Origin: Basidiobolus ranarum
Taxonomy: Eukaryota > Basidiobolomycota > Basidiobolomycetes > Basidiobolales
Direction of reading: 5' to 3'
NCBI GenBank assembly: GCA_040143965.1
Contig: JASJQH010000160.1
Location: 1-23,955, forward strand
Length of the DNA: 23,955 nt
Shown: piece after piece, positions 1 through 8,836 of the stretch
Layout: each line of letters starts with the position of its first letter
Position numbering within the stretch: position 1 is the first letter of the stretch
Notes under the pieces: model-generated
Databases searched by the model: none
The model's input: only the letters and a program-made list of their open reading frames with translations
What the model was told of the DNA's origin: nothing
Program-made: the position numbers and the translations under genes

Positions 1-576
1 ACAAAACCACTCAAAACTTCAAGCTTTGAGAAGCTAAGAGCAGGAATAGGCATTAGTGAATATAAGCATAATGCTGAATAAGAATTAAGGGAAGGTGTTG
101 GATAATTAATCTTTATTCAACATTATAGTTAACTTTAGTTATGCTACATATATCAGAAACAGAAAGCAATGTATCTATAGCCCCTATGTTCTAAATAGGA
201 ATATCTCTATATCTTTATAACAAGTATGTCTTATTACCCCCACTTATCTATTATATCTTATTACACAAACTCCTGAATATCTCAAACAATTGATTTACTT
301 TTCCACTATATTAGTCACCATATACTCTTAAGAATAAACTAACCAAAAACACACTATCATAAGTTGCTTTTAATACTCAAAGTCTACTCCCATTGTGTCA
401 AGATCCTCCAATAGTGCTAGAGGCCCCAAACCTTTCACATATGTTCATGGGACTTTTCTTAACACACTCTAAATGTTTGTTTGTCTACATCTGGACAAAA
501 CCATAAATGTTGACTTCTACTTGATATATCACAAAGTGAAATCCATCAATTCTTGTTCTCCAGACCACTTCCAACA
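1..576 (+). mobile_element. Ty1/copia retroelement, 3' end (pol tail + PPT + LTR)
   Basis: The window opens inside the end of a copia-type pol gene. Positions 1-81 read as 26 codons and a stop, beginning TKPLKTSSFEKLRAG. The TKPL motif followed by a short F-E-K-L-R segment is how Ty1/copia RNase H domains usually end (the '...D-I-x-TKPL' tail). A purine-rich tract (about 87-95) follows, and then directly a terminal repeat starting TGTTGGA. This order, pol stop, polypurine tract, LTR, is the standard 3' end of an LTR retrotransposon. The rest of the element lies to the left of the window, so family level is all I can give. The visible part shows no break. Age cannot be judged without the other LTR. 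Confidence 0.85.
96..576 (+). repeat. 3' long terminal repeat of the copia element
   Basis: About 481 bp, bounded by a perfect 7-base inverted repeat, TGTTGGA at 96-102 and TCCAACA at 570-576, which fits the TG...CA ends of copia LTRs. It directly abuts the polypurine tract. It is AT-rich, with TATA-like stretches near 200-220 and an AATAAA-type signal near 332. The five bases after it (577-581, AACTC) would be the target-site duplication, but the left copy is outside the window. The right boundary rests on the inverted repeat alone. Confidence 0.75.
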
Positions 577-1680
577 AACTCCCAGAATACATTGATATTA
601 ACAACTATTAGCTAAATTTTCATAGTAGAACTAGATTTCTAGGATTTTAAGTGGTAAATAGTCAGAATTAAACATCCAAGTGTTTATTTACTAGATATTT
701 GTTCAGCTTATGACATAAAGTTCATACCTTTTTTAATCCAATTAGAATGAATATATATTCATAGTGTTTAGGATGATGATGACAATAGTGTTGAAGATTT
801 ATTTTTGAAATTTAATTTGGATATATCGCAGAAATATTCATCATTTCAAAATATTCAGTAAGTCAATCCTTTTTATGCTTACACTGAATTTCAACATTAA
901 CAATGACAGGATTGAACACAAATGAATTGAAAAATAATGGGTCTTTGATTATTATGGTAATTTGCAATCGTACCATTTTTGTATGACTCTGACCTTTGAT
1001 AATGAACCATGCATATAGCCCTGTGTTTCACTTTCACCCTATCCCATTGAAATCTTCCAGCTATAGAAAACTGGACAACAGCCAAGATCTAATGAATCCT
1101 CTTGGCATTGACCATCCCTCGTTCCAGTAACCTATTTCACCCAATAGCTCTATCATGATTCCAATAATGTTCCCGGTATCTAATGTGGAACTGATCTATC
1201 ATATGGTCGAACGAGGACAGAGCTAAACTAGCATAATACTCCTAAATCGATGCATACAGTTGATTTTTACAACGCTTGCCAAGAAAGAATTGAAATACTC
1301 TCACGAAGAGAAACTACCAGCTAATGGATGGGGTACTCTCATTTGAAAGTTCGAAAGAATGAGCACCCTCTGATGATACCATGCCAAGAATTGATAAATC
1401 TTCATCGCTGTTGATGGAATAAGCGTATTTAGAGTAAAATGGGGAAGGGGTTTTTATTTTTACCATATAGATAGGTTCCGATAAAGAGATGGTTTGACCA
1501 TAAAATTTCAACAAATTACGTGGACAGAAGGAAGATGATAATATGACTATTGAATGGGAAATTTACAAGTGGTTAGAATCGGTTATAATCGGGACTCTGG
1601 CTAACCGAGTCTTCGTTGGTTATCATGGTGAAATTTAAGAAATGTTGTGGGAATCTATTATGAACAAACATGCAAGTCTT
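577..1680. other. Intergenic, AT-rich, two weak exon candidates
   Basis: No gene is recognised. Positions 772-857 look like a short acidic exon (starting DDDDNSVEDLF) between an AG acceptor and a GTAAGT donor, with a possible end exon at 910-925 after a 52-nt intron. On the minus strand 1314-1562 is open and has coding-like composition (for example YSINSDEDLSILG), just downstream of the C2 gene. Neither matches a family I know. The minus-strand stretch may simply be 3' flank of the C2 gene. Confidence 0.4.
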
Positions 1681-3398
1681 TTACCGACAATCAGCTGGTG
1701 CTACGGCTTCGGATACACGTGGGCGAAAGTTCTCATCATAGAAGCTTGGATCCGAGTACATGTGAGGAGGCACCATAAAAGCTGGTCCTACCGGATATTC
1801 CACCCCAGGTGGTGGTGGGGGAAAGGGGCTGCTTGGGAATTGAGGAACTGCCCAAGAATCCTGAGGTGATGAGTAACCATGGGAGTATGGTGATCGTTGT
1901 GGATCAGTAGGGAACTAATGAGATAATAAGTTAGTCAAGTTCAATGAGGATGGTTGCTATGATAGCTTTCAATTACCTCCGGCAAGTATGGATAAGAATG
2001 ACGATAGTCAGTTGGTGTATACTCATAAGACAGCTACATAGTAATGGAGAGAAATTAGGAAGCACTTCTAACGATTAGACATGTGAACACTAAGAATTAC
2101 CTGAGATGGTGATGGTGATGGTGTATCTCTTCTGGGAAGCTGACTGCTTTCCCGTAAATGCTAAAATATCTTGTTAGTATAGGATCATAAGCTTTATGTA
2201 GTTCAACTTTGAGATACCTCTTGGGGTGTTGAGTTTGCTCTTCTTGGGCCAATCAGTTTAGATCTACGTCTGTCAACTGTAAGGTGTGGCGAGCCTGGGC
2301 CTCCGAGACTTGCGGGCTTAGAGGGTAGTCTTCCACTGGAATGAACACCGCCCATTCGGGGAATCTGACTGGGTGGCGACATCATGTATGGAGACGAGAG
2401 TGATTCAGATGATCCCATTTCTGAATGAGGGTAGAAATGTCCATTAGGATAGATAATAGGTTCGGAGTTGCGGTGAGCAATACTGTGAGTATGATTCATT
2501 TGAGCATGATGAGGAAGTTTTTCATAGTGATGAGGGCTTGCTTGAGGGTGAATTTTAGGGGAGTTACCACGTTGGATATTAGGAAGACTTGTGGTGGAAA
2601 TGTTGGCATCAAGCTTCATGCTGCTCAATTCATCTCGAATCGTATCAACAGAAGATTCGGATTTAGGGCTTTCAATGATTTTTTTACAAGGCCCTTTTTC
2701 AGCATCGGTTGGAGATTCGTTACTGTCTTTATGTTGAAGCGGTGGAAGGGCATCTTCGGATTCTTTCATTTGATTGAGTATCTCTGCTGGAGTTAATGTG
2801 ACTCTGTGAACAGCTGGTTTGGGTGGATTTACTGGTTTAGGAATGTCAGGCTAGAGAATGGAAGTTATTCGCGTTAGAAAGTAGCTTCCAGCAAAGGTAT
2901 CATATGGACTTACCCCGGGATAGTAGGTAAACTCCAGATAAACATCTCCGGCACATTCGCCCTGAGAGGTCAAGCCGAACCAACCTAACGGATAGAGGGT
3001 GAGTGGGTTACTTCCGACTAATGTATATAAATTGACCTACCATCCCACTGATAGCTTCTCAATACTGGTGCAAAATCGATGGTCCGCTGACCAATCAATG
3101 AGCTATCTCGGAGATTCTGATCCAAACATTGAACTCTAACAATGGTATCGCCTTCGAAGATATCAAACTTAAAGTTATCTTCCCAACGAGGCTTTTGCCC
3201 GCCATTTTTGTCGGCCTTGGTGCGTTGGCTTCGCACACCATGTTCGATTTGAATGTAAGGGTCCTGCTTACCAATTTTCTGAACAACACGTAAACCTCGA
3301 CCCTGACATGGCTTAATTTCTAGGACACCCAAGTTTTTCTTAGGCTTTCTGCTACCTTTATGCATCAACATGAAGAGCGGTGGAACCTGTGTAGACAT
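1681..3398 (-). CDS. FIC1: Inn1/Fic1-like C2-domain cytokinesis protein
   Basis: Six exons on the minus strand: 3398-3041, 2984-2914, 2850-2218, 2160-2101, 2033-1977, 1914-1681. The introns are 56-67 nt with GT..AG ends and keep frame, giving 470 residues. A C2 domain fills residues about 22-141, with the family-typical GKQDPYIQ (43-50), a GGQKPRW segment (66-72) and an AGDVYLEFTYYP end (131-142) that only appears once exon 1 is joined to exon 2. The rest is low-complexity and Ser/Pro-rich, with a TPSPSPS run (exon 4) and a penta-proline (exon 6) that could bind SH3 domains. In yeasts Inn1/Fic1 link the cytokinetic ring to septum formation through an N-terminal C2 and C-terminal PxxP motifs; that role is inferred here from the family. 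The start is the only upstream Met ahead of the C2 fold. Confidence 0.85.
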
Positions 3399-4374
3399 GC
3401 CGAATGGGGAAGGTTTATTGCAAGGTGATTGTGGGAAGAGAGCAATAAAGGGTATACTGAGATTGATGAAAAATTAGCTGGCAGGGGGGTAGTTTTATGA
3501 CCTGAGCAGAGGAATAGCGTTAAGTTAGGAAGGCTACACAAATGAAATCATTGTAACCTTCCATCTCCCAAACTGGGACAGTTATATAGGACAGCATATT
3601 GTATATCGTTATTCAATGGTATTCAGTAGGTGTTCAAATCGTAGCTTATGGTGAAAATTCACTATGACCTCATCTCATATAGGGGAAAAGGCTAGATTCC
3701 GATCCAATTAAAAATAAACAATCCGATAAATATGAAAAATCAACACACCAAATCGTCTCCAGTATGCGCTGCCTAAATTGCACCCCTAGACGAACATAGA
3801 GGTACAAGGCTGAGTCTTACCTGAACACGTCAAAGTGAGTGGACAAGTCGCGCACATTCTACGCGTTTCCGAGTTATCTGGTAAAAGTCTCAACTTGTTA
3901 ATGGATTTCATAGCGAACGAACCATCACAGCTGGAATGTCAAGCAAGCAATAAGACATATATATATATAGCACCTTTCTTGAAATCTCTTGAAACAGAGC
4001 ACCGTTGCTTCAAGCCTGTTGTCAAAAATAACTCTATGCCTCTTTTCTTGGTATACAGATGAGAACAGGTACAGAAATGAGTTGCGTGATTGGTAGGTGC
4101 TGGTTGAAGATCAAAACAACAGCTCCATCCAATCATTTCGATTCAAATGTCAAAAGGGCCCGACTCAACGCCATTGGCGAAGTAAGGTAGGTGCTTAGTG
4201 ACGGCTAATTTCATTTATACAGCTAATGCATGGGACTACAGTAGTCAATACAATTACAATGAGATGTCAAGGTTACGTGGATGATGTATTTGATAGGCCA
4301 TCTCTCCAATACTATGAATTCCCCATATCCAGATCAAAACCTGTCTAAACGCATTTACTATCTACTCCCTTGAT
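3399..4374. other. Intergenic region upstream of the C2 gene
   Basis: This holds the promoter side of the C2 gene and the upstream flank of the small candidate gene. A 5-base-arm inverted repeat (TCCCA-AAC-TGGGA) lies at 3566-3578, about 170 bases before the C2 start. A short AT dinucleotide run lies near 3957-3969. An open stretch at 3835-4062 (+) and one at 4259-4345 (+) have no family match and no good start context. No RNA gene seen. Confidence 0.5.
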
Positions 4375-4564
4375 ATGGCTCCAAGTGTGCCAACCATTCT
4401 ATATCCAAGCCAAACGGTACAGAATCCATGGCGCCCACACGTTAAGCCCACATTCCGCATTAAATCTAACCAGTATGTTACATTAATTACTTAATTTATT
4501 ATGAGCTTTGTTTCATACACTAAGGTTGGGGAAGATGGATTTGTTCACTCTGGGCCATAAATAG
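4375..4564 (+). CDS. Candidate two-exon small protein (45 aa)
   Basis: Exons 4375-4472 and 4525-4564 are joined over a 52-nt intron with a GTATGT donor and a CACTAAG acceptor region. Splicing keeps the frame and removes a stop that ends the unspliced reading. The predicted protein has 45 residues, starts MAPSVPTILYPSQ, has a central NPWRPHVKPTF and ends KMDLFTLGHK. It is basic and proline-rich, with no obvious membrane segment. The ATG has a good context (G at -3, G at +4). I do not recognise the family; the composition would suit a small mitochondrial or ribosome-associated protein, but that is a guess. It converges with the Rax1-like gene, 420 bases away. Chance is a real alternative for something this short. 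Confidence 0.35.
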
Positions 4565-4984
4565 CTTTTGCATTTGGTCGATCGCGTACATATTTGTCAC
4601 GGTGGGTTGTGTACCGATACCATACTCGATTGAATTGCATATTCTGAAGTAATGTGTGGTAGCTTGGCATAGATGTTTATTGCTGTGTGGCTCATGACTA
4701 CTCTATGGATGCAATGACAGCGGTGTGCTTGTTATTATTAAATTAGCTACTAATCACTGATAATAGCAAGTGAGTTTTTGATTGTACTCCAATATACTAC
4801 ATATATACATGTTCTACCACGTACGCTTGTACCGAAGATACAAGTGCTCTTGGCCCATCTCGTTGGCTATATTGAACAGGGATGTATCTGCATTCTGCTT
4901 GAGGGTGTTTGGATTATATGGACTTGGTGTTCCTCTGATTTTATGGAGTCAGGTGTTGGCTAGCTCCTATGGGGTTTTTTGCTG
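4565..4984. other. Intergenic, between converging genes
   Basis: AT-rich spacer between the small candidate gene and the 3' end of the Rax1-like gene. Overlapping open stretches at 4778-4988 have no coding character. Presumably it holds both 3' ends. Confidence 0.5.
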
Positions 4985-6091
4985 CTAAAGGTGATATCCT
5001 GGAACAGCACAAAATATGATTGTCGACAAAACAGAAATCAGTAAAGTCGCTCCTAACACTACAAAGGATTTCCTACGATGGACCATTCGAACATACGGTG
5101 ATTCTACTTTTTGAAGGTGAAACCAACCAGTATTTCTTTTCAAATGGAAGGTTTGCATATTAGAAAAATGTCTTCATTAATAGATCAAGAAATGATGCAC
5201 TTACGTATATTCATAAAAGCCAAATATCGGACAAAACCTATCAAGACCAATAACTAAGTTGGACCAACCTATAGCTAATGGGGGAAAGGCCCATATGCGC
5301 CACCATCGGGTCTGATAATCGATGAAGATTAAGGTTAAAGCAATAGAGAAGCCCAAGGCAAGCATAAGAAATGCCATAATGAGTCGAAATATAGCGTGTT
5401 TTCCAGTGATATTATGGTTCATAAGATGATCCAAATATGTGGGATAATAGTAAAAGTTTAGCACGTCAAACACATATGTTTTTGCATTATCAAGTATATG
5501 TTCATCAAAATGGCCAAGTTGCGAGCTCGCAATGATTAGACGTTGTCGTTCTTCTTCAGGTAAAATTATGGGAGCCTGATCGGGATCTTCGGGAACATAC
5601 TCGCGACATATTCTTTGCACATTTTCTCGTAACTTGTGGAGGTTTAGGGTATGTTTGTCAGTAGCTACATCAGGTGTATTGTTATCTGAGTTGGTATTGG
5701 GTCTAGAAGCTGGATTAGAATTAGGTGAGGTGCGTGATATCGGGGCTCTAAGTGTCAAATTAGGCTGTTGTAGTCCTGAATAAATAACTGGAGAGTTTTC
5801 CCGTTTCTTAGAGGGTTGGGGGATCAAGTTATTGTTTCGAATCTGTTTTAAAAAGGCTCTCCATATTTCTTCATGTCTCTCGGCTTCAAGCCAAAAAGTT
5901 AGGTATTGTTCTTCACCAAGATTGCGACGTTTTAAATACTGATAGAACTCTGAGAGTGTGAACGGGGAAGAGGCTTTATTCCTTAGAGTTTGCTCTAAAG
6001 TTGGTGGTCGGGGTAAGCTCTTATCACTAGGTAATTTGGGAAGGGGTTTTGCTTGTAATCTTCTATTCGAAGTATTGTTCTCAGTAGACAT
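4985..6091 (-). CDS. RAX1: Rax1-like RGS-domain membrane protein
   Basis: Two exons, 6091-5205 and 5135-4985, joined over a 69-nt intron (GTAAGT donor, CTAAT branch, AAAG acceptor), encode 345 residues. The unspliced frame stops inside the donor itself, so a naive reading loses the last 49 residues. An RGS fold spans residues about 36-225 and includes SPFTLSEFYQYL (42-53), the FWLEAERH segment (66-73) and a Ser/Asn/Pro-rich insert (about 90-148). Three hydrophobic segments follow: about 235-257, 264-284 and, supplied by exon 2, 320-340, with the end AVPGYHL. This layout, N-terminal RGS and a C-terminal membrane block, is that of fungal Rax1, a polarity and bud-site landmark protein. Function here is inferred. 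The RGS part probably does not act as a classical GTPase-activating module, but the sequence alone cannot settle this. Confidence 0.85.
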
Positions 6092-6777
6092 TCTTTCCCT
6101 ATTCTAAAGATAGAAGTGAAGAGGGTTAATAACTGGTATGAGCCACGAAGAAAGGTAGACACCTAGGTTACATTTTGCTTTCAGTCCGACACTATTGCTT
6201 TGATATAAAGCATCAAATCAACGATCGATTCTTTAATTTGGAGCAGTTGAGATGAAACTGAGATGACCCCGCATTGATAAACCAACAAGGTGATCTTTTG
6301 ACGCTGAAGTACAAACGGTGATTACTCTAGCGACTTTACCCATCCAATCCCGACTTACGATGACTGAACTTAATTTAACCTCAGCCAAGCCAATAGATCA
6401 TGCTGATTGATTAAAAAACGAAATGGATTACCATAAGCGGGAGTCCGGTTTGAACGTATTCATATATGAAAACTGCTCCAAAACGCGATAATCCAAAATC
6501 CAACGATGATTCGCTTCAACATGACTGAATCTCCATATTAGATGATCATCAAAGCGATCAGACGCTTAACTAGCTTTAGCTTTGGGATGGAGTAAATGAC
6601 GAGTAGCAAGTTGATGGGACACGCATGTCCGTACCATTCGTATGTGTGAGAGAGTAAAGATCACTCCATTGAACGTGAGAAGGCCCATTTTGAAACGCTA
6701 TCCCAGGTTAGCAGCGCCTCACTGAAATAGTTGGCGTACATGACATTCCCTGTAGATTAAATTACGTTGTTACTGAG
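6092..6777. other. Intergenic, promoter side of the Rax1-like gene
   Basis: This is upstream flank of the Rax1-like gene (minus) and of the BTB-like gene (plus). A possible first exon of the latter lies at 6642-6706 (starting MCERVKITPLN), with a 71-nt GTTAGC..GAG intron to 6777 that keeps frame. The acceptor is poor, so I leave it out of the gene model. Nothing else seen. Confidence 0.4.
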
Positions 6778-7240
6778 AACTCGATTTTGGTACTCGTTTC
6801 TGAGCCAAACTTTTACCGCCAGAAACGAGGCTCAACCAAGTATATGTTCTACACGTATGTTACGTAACTCTGGCGATATTCACATGACAATGATATCAGC
6901 AGATGGTGCGACAAGGTGGCATAAATATGCTACCTGGGTCAAGGTTTGGTAAGCAAACCCTGGATTACGTGGTGAATTCTTTTAACCCGAGTTAACTTGG
7001 AATCTGTACTTGTTTTTGACCAGCCACTGGACAATTCATGTTGGACTGATTTATAGCAAGACAACCAAAGGCAAGTTAGTTAAAATGGCCTTGGGTGTTG
7101 ACTGGCCAACCTCTATTATGATTGATGCTCAAATGCTGGTTGACTCTGTATTTAGCCGGACCTTGAATGGATCTTTCCAAGTGGAAGATACTGACATAAT
7201 CGAGTGCATACAAGCCTTGTCTTTAATGAAGGGTTTTTGA
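6778..7240 (+). CDS. BTB/POZ-domain-like protein, spliced, start uncertain
   Basis: Two exons read in frame across a 75-nt intron: up to 6948, then 7024-7240. The intron has a GTAAGC donor, a GTTAAC branch-like site and a pyrimidine-rich acceptor, and it removes an in-frame stop. The joined product reads like a BTB fold: NSGDIHMTMISADG, then a WHKYATWVK segment (the usual 'H-K/R...L' helix), then a second half with DWPTS, VDSVFSRTLNGSFQVED and IIECIQALSLMKG, matching the late BTB strand and helices. The first in-frame Met is at 6857 (102 aa); the frame stays open back to 6761, so an upstream exon is possible. It stops right after the BTB core, with no BACK or Kelch part. BTB proteins mostly act as dimers or Cul3 adaptors. 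It could be a truncated gene. Recognition is by pattern only. Confidence 0.45.
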
Positions 7241-7642
7241 AACTTAGTAGGGAGACCCTTGAATAAAAAATTGATAAGTGGGCCCCGGGTTATACTCCGG
7301 ATTTTGATCACCAACTAGTAGCGTCTTTATCAAGGCTAATGCTCGAGCAAAATCATCTAGGGTTAGGGTTGAGTCAACAGATGACATGATTATTTAGGTG
7401 GGGAACTCGGCTAGGATGAAAAAAAATGGGGTTATAATTATAAGGTGTATTATGATTACTACCAAGTTCGAATATTCTTCCCCAACATGTTGGAAAAAAT
7501 CAACACATTTCTTACCCCCCACCCTCCCCTCATTTTTGAGTATTTGGACTTTTTTGAGCCAACTGAGAATCTTTGCGATATCTTAGTATAACAACTTTTT
7601 GACCACGACTATTCGCCCCTCTCCTTCGCAAACAGTATAAAC
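7241..7642. other. Intergenic, promoter region of the NDUFA11-type gene
   Basis: This contains the upstream region of the complex I gene. A pyrimidine-rich stretch just before the start (about 7500-7545 and 7600-7625) is likely the transcription start region. A GC-rich patch with two CCGG sites lies near 7280-7305, and a perfect 12-base palindrome CCAACATGTTGG at 7482-7493. No gene seen. Confidence 0.5.
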
Positions 7643-8279
7643 ATGACTAACGACAAAGACTGCACTGCTAAAGCTGTAGAATCCGCATTGTTGGGCGGTA
7701 CCATCGGTTTGTTGGCTTCTGCTATTCAAAACTCTTTCCAAAATCACTCTGCTGGCGCTGCTGGTGTTTTCACCAGAACTGGCCGAGTCATTCCATACCT
7801 TGGTAAGTGAATGTTTGATGGCATGATGATGGTTGACTTGCTCATCACGAGAAAGCAAGCCTGTACTACATTTAACTAACCCCCTTCCTCTCCCATCTAT
7901 TCACAATAACATGAAAACTCACAGCCGTCGTTGGTGGTGTATTCTCTGCCACTGAGTGCTTATCCGAAAGTATTAGAGAGAAGAAAGATTACGTTAACAG
8001 CGGTATTGCCGGTTGCACTGTCGGTATCTTAGCTGGTCTTCAGGGTTTGTATTTTTTCTTTAAATTCCAATACCCCATTATACCGTTTACTTACACATGC
8101 TTGACTATTCAATAGCTCGCTCTTTCCCTGTGATGGTTGGAGCTACCGTTGGCTTGGGTGCCTTCATGGCTGTGTACGAGTATACTGGTGGTTCCTTGAA
8201 GGGTATTTATGCCGGAAAGTCCGAACAAGATATCAAGCAATACCGTGATGATTTCTTTAAGGGCGACAAACGTGCTTAA
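7643..8279 (+). CDS. NDUFA11: NADH:ubiquinone oxidoreductase subunit NDUFA11/B14.7 (21.3 kDa type)
   Basis: Three exons, 7643-7802, 7925-8044 and 8116-8279, give 147 residues. Intron 1 is 122 nt with a textbook TTTAACTAAC branch site; intron 2 is 71 nt with a GTTTGT donor. The protein is a Tim17/NDUFA11-type membrane protein: hydrophobic glycine-rich segments at about 14-30, 48-62, 77-93 and 97-114, the GVFTRTGR loop (41-48) and a charged C-terminal tail. In known complex I structures this accessory subunit sits in the membrane arm, contacting ND2/ND4-side subunits and stabilising the supercomplex; this is family knowledge. Codon choice (GCT, GGT, CGT, AAG) suits a strongly expressed gene, like RPS16 in this window. 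The start is the first ATG after a pyrimidine-rich leader. It converges with the OSH3-type gene. Confidence 0.85.
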
Positions 8280-8836
8280 TATGTTTGCATCCTAGAACAT
8301 CTTTAAACATTCCTCTTGCTGAAGTGATCGTAATTTAGTACTTATTTATGAGACTTTTATTTTACAGTATAAAATACCAATGAAGATCACCCATTCAAAT
8401 GGTTTTTTATATGATTACCCTTCATTACACTTCGTCTATCTCTCGCATTTCAAATAAAGAAACCTCGTCTTTTCATTTCTTTTATTATAATATTCATTTC
8501 AACGAATACAAGTTTATGCTAATACACTTCTTTTTCAAATACGAGTTTGTAGGTGGTAGAATGATTAAATAATGTCGTCAATACTAGGGGACTTGCTGAT
8601 TGAGGTGAGAGACTCTAAATAGATAGAATCCCAACGTTTGTATTGAAAGGAAATACCACAATGGAAGTGACATTCCTCAATGAATAAATATCCATAGGAA
8701 TAGTAGTGTGAATATTATCTACAATATTTGGGAGTAACATGATGTAATAAAAGGTATTTGTTTGAGGTATAGATGGATATGTAAATGGATAAAGAGCTCA
8801 AGACTTGTGCACGAGAAATGAATACGGTTATATATT
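8280..8836. other. Tail-to-tail intergenic region
   Basis: AT-rich spacer between the 3' ends of the complex I gene (+) and the OSH3-type gene (-). It has several AATAAA-like words on both strands (for example near 8453 and 8684). I see no gene or repeat. Confidence 0.6.

Noticed and set aside
2101-2120. GATGGT triplet-like repeat
   Set aside because: It codes for the Ser-Pro run of exon 4 of the C2 gene; not a separate repeat element.
2425-2796. 123-codon open frame on the plus strand
   Set aside because: It lies antisense to exon 3 of the C2 gene; a shadow of the real gene.
4259-4345. Plus-strand GYVDDVFD, reminiscent of a copia YVDD box
   Set aside because: It lies in a 28-codon frame without any flanking family motif; most likely chance.
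7482-7493. Perfect palindrome CCAACATGTTGG, like two copia LTR ends joined
   Set aside because: No LTR body on either side; a 12-base palindrome in this much sequence is not decisive.
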